Positions 1-6,215 of a DNA stretch of 37,421 bases are shown here, one piece after another. A program made the position numbers and the translations under genes. Numbering within the stretch: the stretch's first letter is position 1; each line of letters begins with the position of its first letter. Below the pieces are notes generated by a model. It was not told the DNA's origin. It saw only the letters and a list, made by a program, of their open reading frames with translations, and did not search any database. The DNA is from Patescibacteria group bacterium (GTDB lineage Bacteria > Patescibacteriota > Patescibacteriia > GCA-002772895), in contig JAHINX010000038.1 of NCBI GenBank assembly GCA_018895765.1, positions 1-37,421 of the forward strand, in the 5' to 3' direction.

Positions 1-1446
1 GTGTACGATGGTTCAAACAAAATCTATACTCTCCTTGGCGTAATTTATCCGAATTCTTTTATAACAATAGAGATAAATAATCGATTAAACAATTCCGGTG
101 ATGCAATTTATCTTTCCGATGCCAATAATTTTTCTATTGCCCAACTTATTTACGGCGATTGGAACGGAAGTATGATAGAGGCACCAAAAAAAGGAGAAAG
201 TATTGCCCGTGAGACAAATGGCAGTTATAAAATTACAACTATCTTAACAAAAAATTATGAGAATCAATTTTTAGAAGAACAAGAAACCGTTGAAATACAA
301 AAGATTACTTCAAACAACTTCTATCAATCCGATATTAATATCATCGAGCAGTTCATTACAGTAAACGAAATCTTACCGAATCCAGAAGGAAGTGATACAA
401 CCGGTGAGTGGATAGAGCTCTACAATTCCGGAGATGAAGATATAAATCTTGGCGGGATATATTTAGACGATATGGAAGGCGGAAGCAACCCATATAAAAT
501 TCCAAACGACACCATCATCAAAGCTAGCGGATATCTTCTTTTTCCGTACAACAAAACCAAACTTTCCCTTAACAACACAAACGACAGCGCGCGAATTTTA
601 GACCAAGATAAAAATGAAATTATAAATATTGAATATGACGATGCAAAAGAAGGATTATCTTACGCGCTTTTGGATGATGACTGGCAATGGACATCCAGTC
701 CAACTCCACTGGCAGAAAACATAAAAACAAAAAAACAAGAAAACATAAAAACAACCTCGACTTCAAGCGCCGCGCAAAATTCAGCAACAGGAATCGTAAT
801 CGTCCCGCCAAATATTTTCAATACTCAAACTATGTATATAAACGGATTACAATTATATATGTTTTATGCCGACTGGCCAGCTCTTGAAATCGGCGATAAA
901 ATAACTGTCTGGGGCGAGCCAAGCACATATTACGGCGAACCGCGGTTAAAATTAAAAGGAAAAAATTCAATTCAGACTTTATCTCATAATAATTCTTTAG
1001 AACCCCTTGCTCTCACAAGTTCAAATATTGATGATGAGGCAGTCGGCAACTTTGTATCTGCCGAAGGCGAAATAATAGAGTCCTCTTCCAAAAAAATATC
1101 TATAGACATAGACGGATCAGAACTTCTAATTTACAATAAAACTAGTATTGATTTTTCAGGGATTAAAGAGCGCGATATTATAAAAATAACCGGAGTATTA
1201 AGCAAATATAATGATGAATACCGCCTTTTACCAAGGAATGAAGACGATATACAATTAATAAGCCAAGGGATTATAGAAAAATCCGAAGCGGCAAAAGATA
1301 TTTCTCCTTTTTGGCAGTATTTTGCCAGCACTCTTGCAATTAGCGGAATATTTGGTACAATCTATTTAAAGAGGAGGAAAAATGATCGGACCACAAAAAC
1401 CGGGACCGCCCAAAGAGTGGAGCAACGAGAGGAAGCACCTTTTTAG
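1..1446 (+). CDS. Lamin-tail-domain surface protein, 5' end outside window
   Basis: This is probably an extracytoplasmic, membrane-anchored protein. The frame is open at the left edge, so the true start is not visible. Residues about 115-235 match the lamin tail domain pattern: VNEILPNP, then GEWIELYNSGDEDINLGG, then a 'W' strand (DDDWQWTSSPTP) at the end. The first 100 residues look like the end of a second, similar domain. A low-complexity K/T/S linker follows, then about 150 residues of beta-rich sequence resembling an OB-fold module. A single transmembrane helix near residues 438-456 is followed by RRKND, so the bulk should lie outside the cell. Bacterial lamin-tail proteins often accompany secreted nucleases or wall proteins, but no catalytic domain is visible here. 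Its last 65 bases overlap the next gene. Confidence 0.75.
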   Translation: MYDGSNKIYTLLGVIYPNSFITIEINNRLNNSGDAIYLSDANNFSIAQLIYGDWNGSMIEAPKKGESIARETNGSYKITTILTKNYENQFLEEQETVEIQKITSNNFYQSDINIIEQFITVNEILPNPEGSDTTGEWIELYNSGDEDINLGGIYLDDMEGGSNPYKIPNDTIIKASGYLLFPYNKTKLSLNNTNDSARILDQDKNEIINIEYDDAKEGLSYALLDDDWQWTSSPTPLAENIKTKKQENIKTTSTSSAAQNSATGIVIVPPNIFNTQTMYINGLQLYMFYADWPALEIGDKITVWGEPSTYYGEPRLKLKGKNSIQTLSHNNSLEPLALTSSNIDDEAVGNFVSAEGEIIESSSKKISIDIDGSELLIYNKTSIDFSGIKERDIIKITGVLSKYNDEYRLLPRNEDDIQLISQGIIEKSEAAKDISPFWQYFASTLAISGIFGTIYLKRRKNDRTTKTGTAQRVEQREEAPF

Positions 1447-1663
1447 AAAAATGTACGGTAGCTCTCCGGAAGACATTATTAGAACAATCTCCAAATACCG
1501 CAATGCCCGCGGAGATCCCGGGCTAGCGCAATTGTCGCTAGAACAAATAAAAGATGCAATATTGGTCGCAAAATATATTCTTCTAAAATTTTACTTAGTG
1601 AGCCCAAAAGATACAGATGAGGTTGTCGCCTACTTTGAAGCAACCGGCAGAATAAAATTCTAA
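1382..1663 (+). CDS. Conserved hypothetical small protein (93 aa)
   Basis: I do not recognise the family. The protein is soluble-looking, with a proline-rich start (MIGPQKPGPPKEW) and then helical, charged sequence; there are no cysteines, signal peptide or membrane segment. The gene starts inside the 3' end of the lamin-tail gene in another frame. A strong SD site, GAGGAGG at 1371-1377, lies 4 bases before the ATG, which supports a real start despite the overlap. A clean intrinsic terminator follows immediately after the stop codon, so the two genes are co-transcribed and end together. Confidence 0.75.
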   Translation: MIGPQKPGPPKEWSNERKHLFRKMYGSSPEDIIRTISKYRNARGDPGLAQLSLEQIKDAILVAKYILLKFYLVSPKDTDEVVAYFEATGRIKF

Positions 1664-1686
1664 CTTCGCATAAGCGAAGTTTTTTT
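1663..1686 (+). terminator. Intrinsic terminator
   Basis: Seven-base-pair stem ACTTCGC / GCGAAGT with a 4-base loop, followed by seven T. It begins at the last base of the upstream stop codon. Confidence 0.85.
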
Positions 1687-1701
1687 ATGCTTGCTGAATG
1701 C

Positions 1702-1730
1702 TTGCCAAAATAATCAAAATATGATAAATT
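1702..1730 (+). promoter_or_regulatory. Possible promoter for tRNA-Gly
   Basis: TTGCCA and TAAATT are separated by 17 bases. It lies about 75 bases before the tRNA. A perfect small palindrome (TTTATCTTAAA arms, about 1746-1769) and a GAAATCT/GAAATTT tandem word repeat lie between. Only weakly supported. Confidence 0.3.
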
Positions 1731-1806
1731 ATATTTATAAATAATTTATCTTAAAAGTTTAAGATAAAAAATTTGAAATCTGAAATTTGAAATCTGAAAT
1801 CAGTAT

Positions 1807-1878
1807 GCGGGTATCGTATAGCGGCTATTATGAGTCCTTGCCAAGGACTAAATGGGGGTTCGACTCCCCCTACCCGCT
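1807..1878 (+). tRNA. tRNA-Gly (GCC)
   Basis: Acceptor arms GCGGGTA / TACCCGC; anticodon stem AGTCC / GGACT enclosing loop TTGCCAA, giving anticodon GCC; T arm GGGGG-TTCGACT-CCCCC; discriminator T. CCA is not encoded. The 72-base length is normal. A terminator hairpin follows directly, and an 18-base copy of the 3' end recurs at 2053-2070. Confidence 0.95.
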
Positions 1879-1916
1879 AATTTAAAAATCCGAGCTTGTC
1901 TCGGGTTTTTAAATTA
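1879..1916 (+). terminator. tRNA-Gly terminator hairpin
   Basis: A 16-bp stem (AATTTAAAAA-TCCGAG against CTCGGG-TTTTTAAATT, one G-T pair) with a short loop starts at the base after the tRNA. Its 3' arm carries the T-run. Confidence 0.75.
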
Positions 1917-2104
1917 ATTGGGTAAGCCCCGCAATTTCTTGCGGGGCGTGGGGGAGTTGAATGCCGGAGCTATGTTTGACGAGCTATCCGGCGAGTCAAA
2001 CAAGCGAGGCGGGGTCGCGACCGAGGAGGCGGAAGCCAACGAGAGTTGTGACCGACTCCCCCTACCCGCTCCACGAAAAAGAGTGACATTGAGTCACTTT
2101 TTTT
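1917..2104 (+). repeat. tRNA-associated palindromic element with copy of tRNA-Gly 3' end
   Basis: This gene-free stretch holds a 9-bp hairpin (GCCCCGCAA / TTGCGGGGC, 1926-1946). It continues with an imperfect inverted copy of the tRNA-Gly T-arm/acceptor 3' end (about 1941-1961) and two overlapping, mutually exclusive hairpins (GCCGGA/TCCGGC at 1963-1991 and GTTTGAC/GTCAAAC at 1974-2001). Next come a GC-rich segment and a perfect direct 18-base copy of the tRNA 3' end at 2053-2070. It ends in a terminator-like AGTGAC/GTCACT stem with a T-run (2082-2104). The inverted and direct copies can pair with each other. A 70-codon TTG-initiated open frame here is judged spurious. Confidence 0.7.
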
Positions 2105-2121
2105 CGTTTGATAATATCCCC

Positions 2122-2150
2122 TTTACATAAAAATATATATCTGATATATT
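2122..2150 (+). promoter_or_regulatory. Promoter for speD-like gene
   Basis: TTTACA (2122-2127) and TATATT (2145-2150) are separated by 17 bases. The predicted start of transcription near 2157 gives a leader of about 118 bases. Confidence 0.6.
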
Positions 2151-2159
2151 TAATTCATA

Positions 2160-2252
2160 TTTTTCCGCAAAGCGAACGGAAAAATCCGCACTTTAATAAT
2201 TAAGGTTTTTTAATCTTTTTTTTACAGAAACCGGCATAATTCCGGATTTCCC
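2160..2252 (+). promoter_or_regulatory. Structured 5' leader of speD-like gene
   Basis: Two stems are visible: TTTTTCCG / CGGAAAAA (2160-2167 with 2177-2184), and GAAACCGG with CCGGATTTC (2227-2252, bulged). An AT-rich stretch ending in a long T-run (about 2205-2224) lies between them. This could be an attenuator or simply a leader structure. I do not recognise it as a known riboswitch class. Confidence 0.35.
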
Positions 2253-2274
2253 AAAAAAAAGAAAATTTCTGCCT

Positions 2275-2667
2275 ATGGAAACCAAACACCTTAAAGTCCT
2301 GGGGCTAGGCGATCCCGAAATAATGGGAGACGCAACTCTAGTAAGGACTTTTATGGAAAAACTAATTAAAGAGGTCGGAATGAGACCCCTTGGCGAGCCA
2401 ACCGTGCATGACGTACCGTTGGACCTCGAAAAATTAGGTGTTGCGCCCTTTGAAGATGAGGGTGGTGTGACAACGCAAATCGTCGGCTATCACACACTTT
2501 CCACGAGCCATGCCGCAATTCATACATGGCCACTGCGGAAAGAATTTCATCTTGATTTGTACAGCTGTAGAAATTTCGACGCAAAACATGTAGAAGAGTT
2601 CATAAAGAATTATTTTAAGTGCACAAAAACAAAAATCACAAACTTGACATACGCTACAGAGTGGTAA
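2275..2667 (+). CDS. speD: SpeD-like pyruvoyl-dependent decarboxylase (AdoMetDC family)
   Basis: Member of the S-adenosylmethionine decarboxylase family, prokaryotic class 1b, which self-cleaves to form a pyruvoyl cofactor and supplies aminopropyl groups for spermidine. The family's key residues appear with exact spacing: S78 (cleavage and pyruvoyl source) and H83 in STSHAAIHTWP, and C98 in LYSC, 5 and 20 residues after S78 as in characterised class 1b enzymes. The residue before the serine is threonine, where a glutamate is usual. SpeD homologues with altered active sites have been shown elsewhere to act as ornithine or arginine decarboxylases, so the substrate is open. The 130-aa length is normal. 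No speE is nearby. No clear SD precedes the ATG; a perfect palindromic terminator follows. Confidence 0.85.
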   Translation: METKHLKVLGLGDPEIMGDATLVRTFMEKLIKEVGMRPLGEPTVHDVPLDLEKLGVAPFEDEGGVTTQIVGYHTLSTSHAAIHTWPLRKEFHLDLYSCRNFDAKHVEEFIKNYFKCTKTKITNLTYATEW

Positions 2668-2700
2668 ACAAAGAGCCCAAATTTGGGCTCTTTGTTTTTG
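2666..2700 (+). terminator. Perfect palindromic terminator after speD
   Basis: A 32-base perfect palindrome (AAACAAAGAGCCCAAA and its complement) starts inside the stop codon and ends in a T-run on either strand. Confidence 0.85.
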
Positions 2701-2723
2701 TCTTAAAAAAAGGTAAAATATAA

Positions 2724-2885
2724 TTACCTTGAATTACGAAATGAATCGTAGCGAGGGTTATTCACGCGTCCGAGTTCGCCTGAAGCCGAGCTTTTTCGTA
2801 GCCATAGCTACCAAAAGCGAGGGTAAAGGATGAAATCGGGCGCGCGAATAAGACGCAGTAGGTTCTATTTCGTAATTCAAGGTAA
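2724..2885 (+). repeat. Palindromic spacer element before polX
   Basis: Perfect 19-bp arms (TTACCTTGAATTACGAAAT at 2724-2742; complement at 2867-2885) flank about 124 bases. Inside are a second imperfect stem (TTATTCACGCGTCCGA near 2758 with TCGGGCGCGCGAATAA near 2836) and a central hairpin (GCTTTTTCGTAGC / GCTACCAAAAGC, about 2790-2818). The right arm contains the AAGG that is the only SD candidate of polX and ends 4 bases before its ATG. Confidence 0.8.
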
Positions 2886-2889
2886 TCAT

Positions 2890-4614
2890 ATGACCAATCA
2901 GGATGTTGCAAAAATTTTATATGAAATATCAGAACTTCTAGAAATAAAAGAAGTTCCTTTCAAGCCGCGCGCCTACGAAAAAGCGGCGATATCTATTGAA
3001 GGGCTGGATGAAAATTTGAAGGATATTTATAAAAAAAGCGGGCGTAAAGGATTTGATGATATTCCTAGCGTGGGCATCAGTATTGCCGAAAAAATAGAAG
3101 AGCTCCTCAAAACCGGAAAATTAAGATATTATCAAAAATTAAAAAAAGAATTTCCCGTTGATATTCTGGAGATGACTCGTATTGAAGGATTGGGTCCGAA
3201 AACCGTTGCCGAACTTTACAAAAAATTAAAAATAAAAAATCTTGAAGAATTGGAACAAGCAGCAAAATCGGGAAAAATAGAAAAGCTCGCGGGCTTTGGT
3301 AAAAAAAGTGAAGAAAACATTTTGGCCGGAATGGAATTTTCAAAAAAAGAACGGGGAAGAATGCTCTTGTCCGAAGCATTGCCGGTTGCGGAAAATATAA
3401 TAAACCAGCTACAAAAAACCGATAACGCGGAACGGATCGTTGTTGCCGGCTCAATTCGCAGAATGCAGGAAACTATTGGCGATGTTGATATTGTCGCAAC
3501 TTCCAAAACTCCTAAAAAACTTATTGATGCTTTTACAAAATTACCCGAAGTAAGCCATATATACTCAAAAGGCGCGACCCGTTCGTCTGTCCGTTTAAAA
3601 ATCGGGGTTGATGCTGATTTGCGCGTTGTAGCCCCCGGTGTTTTTGGCGCAGCTCTTCAATATTTTACCGGCGATAAACAGCATAATATTGCTGTACGCA
3701 AAATTGCCATAAAAAAAGGGTACAAATTAAATGAATACGGATTATTTCGCGGGAAAAAAAACATTGCCTGTAAAACAGAAGAAGAGATATATAAAAAATT
3801 GGGGATGGATACTCCTCCACCGGAAATCCGCACTGACGAAGGCGAAGTGGAGGCCGCAGAAAAACACAACTTGCCAAAGCTGATTGACTACGATGAGATA
3901 AAAGGCGATTTGCAGATGCATACCACATGGTCTGACGGTTCGGGTTCAATCTTGGAAATGGCAGAAAAAGCAAAAAAAATGGGATATAAATATATCTCTA
4001 TCACAGACCATACAAAAAAACTGGCAATAGCCAATGGTCTTGATGAAAAAGGACTTGCGAGACATAGTAGAGAGGTTGATAAAATAAATAAAAAAATAAA
4101 GGGACTGCATATTTTTAAAAGTGCGGAGGTAAATATAATGAAAGATGGTTCATTGGATATAAAAAATGAGGCCTTAAAAAAATTGGATATTGTGGGCGCG
4201 GCAGTTCACTCCAATTTCAAAATGTCAAAACAGGAAATGACGAAAAGAATAATCCGCGCAATGCAAAATCCATATCTCAATATTTTATTTCATCCGACAG
4301 GAAGAATAATCGGCCGCCGGCCGGGATATGAGATTGATATAGATGAAATAATAAACGCGGCGAAAAAATACGGCGTTGTTCTGGAAGTTGACGCCTACCC
4401 AAACCGGCTGGACCTGAAAGACGAATATATCCGCAAGGCCGTAAAAGCTGGAGTAATGTTATCTATAGACACAGATTCGCACGACAAAAGCCATCTAAAA
4501 TATATGCACCTCGGAATCGGCCAGGCACGTCGGGGCTGGGCAAAAAAATCCAATATCCTAAACACGAAATCGGCTAATGAACTAATAAAAACATTAAAAA
4601 AATTGAAAAAATAG
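2890..4614 (+). CDS. polX: DNA polymerase X with C-terminal PHP domain
   Basis: Family-X DNA polymerase/3'-5' exonuclease of base-excision repair type, 574 aa, the usual size for bacterial PolX. Visible parts: N-terminal helical domain (about 1-80); helix-hairpin-helix motifs (about 53-70, IEGLGPKTVAELY 98-110, AGFGKKSEENI 134-144); nucleotidyltransferase signature GSIRRMQETIGDVDIV with D198 and D200, third carboxylate in DADLRV (D243); then a PHP phosphoesterase domain with MH at 343-344, SDG 348-350, TDH 372-374, E413, H440, H468 and DTDSH 527-531. The frame is open upstream for 20 more codons, but MTNQDVAKIL is the family-typical start, and the extra codons fall inside the palindromic spacer. 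Functionally it should fill short gaps and trim 3' ends in the cytoplasm. Confidence 0.95.
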   Translation: MTNQDVAKILYEISELLEIKEVPFKPRAYEKAAISIEGLDENLKDIYKKSGRKGFDDIPSVGISIAEKIEELLKTGKLRYYQKLKKEFPVDILEMTRIEGLGPKTVAELYKKLKIKNLEELEQAAKSGKIEKLAGFGKKSEENILAGMEFSKKERGRMLLSEALPVAENIINQLQKTDNAERIVVAGSIRRMQETIGDVDIVATSKTPKKLIDAFTKLPEVSHIYSKGATRSSVRLKIGVDADLRVVAPGVFGAALQYFTGDKQHNIAVRKIAIKKGYKLNEYGLFRGKKNIACKTEEEIYKKLGMDTPPPEIRTDEGEVEAAEKHNLPKLIDYDEIKGDLQMHTTWSDGSGSILEMAEKAKKMGYKYISITDHTKKLAIANGLDEKGLARHSREVDKINKKIKGLHIFKSAEVNIMKDGSLDIKNEALKKLDIVGAAVHSNFKMSKQEMTKRIIRAMQNPYLNILFHPTGRIIGRRPGYEIDIDEIINAAKKYGVVLEVDAYPNRLDLKDEYIRKAVKAGVMLSIDTDSHDKSHLKYMHLGIGQARRGWAKKSNILNTKSANELIKTLKKLKK

Positions 4615-4650
4615 GTTGTAGGGACAAGCTTAAAATCTATCCCTACTTTG

Positions 4651-4679
4651 TTGACAAAAAGAATATTTTATACTACACT
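4651..4679 (+). promoter_or_regulatory. Promoter for DHH phosphoesterase gene
   Basis: Consensus TTGACA and TACACT with 17-base spacing. Predicted transcription start about 30 bases before the GTG start. A weak GTAGGGA/TCCCTAC stem lies just upstream (4619-4646). Confidence 0.6.
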
Positions 4680-4716
4680 ATAACAAATCGCACATTCAAA
4701 AAAAGAGGGTGAAAGT

Positions 4717-5772
4717 GTGGAAACTTTACAGCAGAACAGATTAGAAAAATTTCAAAGAGTGATGACCGAAGCAACAGAAGAGATAGCCATCATCCTAAGT
4801 CATCTTGATCCAGATTCAATTGCATGCGCTAAAATATTTGCGGATATTTGTAAACACTTTGAAAAAAAATCACGGATATACTATGCCGGCGGACTCCATC
4901 TCCCGCAAAATAAAATTGTCTGGAATAAATTTGGACTAGCTGAAGACTTTATTAAATTGGAAAAGTTTACTCCTGAAAAGCATAATAAAGTTTCTGTCGT
5001 ACTGTTGGATTCTTCATCAATAAAAGACCCGCGTCTTCAAAATCTGGAATTACGGCCGATTATTATTGTTGACCATCATCTAAATACCGACAATCTGCAA
5101 GAAACTGAAGCAGAATGGTATCAGCTTAGTGTCTGTGGCGCAGCGATTACTCTTATTGTCCAAATCTATCTTTCTTTGGGTCTTGATTTTTCTGCTAATG
5201 ACGATCTGGCGACGCTTGCCGTACTTGGCATTTTAACGGACACGGGAATGATGAAGCTGGTATCAAAATATGCCACTGATTTGGACAGAGAAGCGTTTAC
5301 ATACTTAATGCGGTTTGCCGATGATGCAAGAATTAGAGAAATCTTTTCTTCTGTCAAAGACAAAAAATATCTTGCTTTTCTAAATAAAGCAACAACGAAT
5401 ACAGAAACGAGAGAAGACACACTTATCACTAATATCGGGTTTATTGATGCTGACGACGAAGTATACGCCGCGCTTTTGGCGGAAGAACTTTGCAGTATCC
5501 AAGGCATTAGCACCGTGGTTGTATGGGCGCTTGATAATAAAAATAGACTTTATATCAAAATAAGATCAGTAGATGATAAAATAGAAATGGAGCAGTTTAT
5601 TACCAAACGCTTTGGCGAAGGAACGGGTGGCGGACGGACTGGCGCCGGCGCAGCAATTATTGAACCCCCTCCCCAATTCTATATTCCCAGCACTGCCGCT
5701 AGCAAAGAACTCTATATGAAATTTGTAAGACAGTTGATTGTTGATGTTCTTTTCAAGAATACTTCCGAATAA
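4717..5772 (+). CDS. DHH/DHHA1 family phosphoesterase (NrnA/RecJ-like)
   Basis: Cytoplasmic phosphoesterase of the DHH superfamily, whose members degrade short oligonucleotides, pAp or cyclic dinucleotides using Mn ions. Metal-binding motifs in order: SHLDPDS (H29, D31, D33), LLDSSS (D98), VDHH (D119-H121), and ILTDTG (D175). The C-terminal substrate-binding DHHA1 motif is GGGRTGAGA at 304-312, with arginine where the family usually has histidine in GGGH. The 351-aa length fits NrnA-like proteins (about 310-340 aa). It starts at GTG with a good SD (GAGGGTG at 4705-4711). It stands alone between its own promoter and a terminator. Exact substrate cannot be told from sequence; nanoRNase/pAp phosphatase is the most likely role. 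Confidence 0.85.
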   Translation: METLQQNRLEKFQRVMTEATEEIAIILSHLDPDSIACAKIFADICKHFEKKSRIYYAGGLHLPQNKIVWNKFGLAEDFIKLEKFTPEKHNKVSVVLLDSSSIKDPRLQNLELRPIIIVDHHLNTDNLQETEAEWYQLSVCGAAITLIVQIYLSLGLDFSANDDLATLAVLGILTDTGMMKLVSKYATDLDREAFTYLMRFADDARIREIFSSVKDKKYLAFLNKATTNTETREDTLITNIGFIDADDEVYAALLAEELCSIQGISTVVVWALDNKNRLYIKIRSVDDKIEMEQFITKRFGEGTGGGRTGAGAAIIEPPPQFYIPSTAASKELYMKFVRQLIVDVLFKNTSE

Positions 5773-5797
5773 TCCCCAAACCTACGGGGATTTTTTT
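5771..5797 (+). terminator. Intrinsic terminator
   Basis: Stem AATCCCC / GGGGATT with an 8-base loop and a T7 run directly after the DHH gene stop. Confidence 0.85.
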
Positions 5798-5798
5798 A

Positions 5799-5827
5799 TT
5801 GACAAGACGCATAAAATGTGCTAATAT
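5799..5827 (+). promoter_or_regulatory. Strong promoter of tRNA-Leu
   Basis: TTGACA, 17-base spacer, TAATAT. It ends about 20 bases before the tRNA, and no other gene lies between. Confidence 0.85.
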
Positions 5828-5847
5828 TATATTAGTTTATACTTTAT

Positions 5848-5930
5848 GCCGCCGTGGTGAAATGGTATACACGAGAGACTTAAAATCTCTTGGGAGAAAT
5901 CCCGTATCGGTTCGAGTCCGATCGGCGGCA
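5848..5930 (+). tRNA. tRNA-Leu (UAA)
   Basis: Acceptor arms GCCGCCG / CGGCGGC with discriminator A. Anticodon stem AGAGA/TCTCT holds loop CTTAAAA, anticodon TAA. The long variable arm (TGGGAGAAATCCCG) is typical of leucine tRNAs, and the T arm is ATCGG-TTCGAGT-CCGAT. CCA is not encoded. Confidence 0.95.
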
Positions 5931-5965
5931 AACAAAGAATCGAGTACTTGCTCGGTTTTTTGTTT
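5931..5965 (+). terminator. tRNA-Leu terminator
   Basis: Stem of AACAAA-(GA)-ATCGAG with CTCGGTTTTTTGTT begins at the base after the tRNA; the 3' arm carries six T. Confidence 0.7.
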
Positions 5966-6140
5966 GCTATTTTCGTTGTCGGACTCGAACGAGGGGGTGG
6001 TAGGGGGAGGTACTCCCCCTACATTCTGAGGAGCGTCTTTCGAGGACCCGAAGGTCCTCGAAAGCGCAGGATGAAAGCCGAGCAGTGAGATTCCGATCGG
6101 CGACAAACTAAAAACCCTGCAAAAAGCAGGATTTTTAGTT
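5961..6140 (+). repeat. tRNA-associated palindromic element with copy of tRNA-Leu 3' end
   Basis: This fills most of the gene-free stretch before ruvB and has the same plan as the element behind tRNA-Gly. An inverted copy of the T arm (GTTGTCGGACTCGAAC, 5975-5990) comes first. Two very stable hairpins follow: GTAGGGGGAG / CTCCCCCTAC with a 3-base loop (6000-6022), and CTTTCGAGGACC / GGTCCTCGAAAG (6037-6064). Then comes a direct copy of the tRNA 3' end (TCCGATCGGCGACAAAC, 6092-6108, one mismatch). A second terminator palindrome (AACTAAAAA-CCTGC / GCAGG-TTTTTAGTT, 6107-6140) closes it. Confidence 0.75.
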
Positions 6141-6166
6141 GACTTTTTTACTATTAACCCTATAAA
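6139..6166 (+). promoter_or_regulatory. Promoter for ruvB
   Basis: TTGACT and TATAAA with a 16-base spacer, about 50 bases before the ruvB ATG. The leader between holds an ACCCTA-rich word repeat and no clear SD. Confidence 0.6.
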
Positions 6167-6215
6167 CTAATAGTAGATACTAAACCCTTTCCCCTAAACC
6201 CTATACCCTATTATT

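Noticed and set aside
1861..2070. Integrated prophage or ICE between tRNA-Gly 3' end and its direct copy
   Set aside because: The interval is under 200 bases, contains no integrase, and the inverted copy does not fit a simple att duplication.
1918..2130. 70-codon TTG-initiated open frame behind tRNA-Gly
   Set aside because: It runs through the tRNA-associated hairpins, the copied tRNA 3' end and the second terminator; no SD and no protein-like pattern.
2830..2889. Twenty-codon N-terminal extension of PolX
   Set aside because: The codons lie in the palindromic spacer, and the family-typical start with an AAGG SD is at 2890.
5799..6106. Open frames of 76 and 89 codons on both strands across tRNA-Leu
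   Set aside because: They cover the promoter, the tRNA and its hairpin element; coding is not credible.
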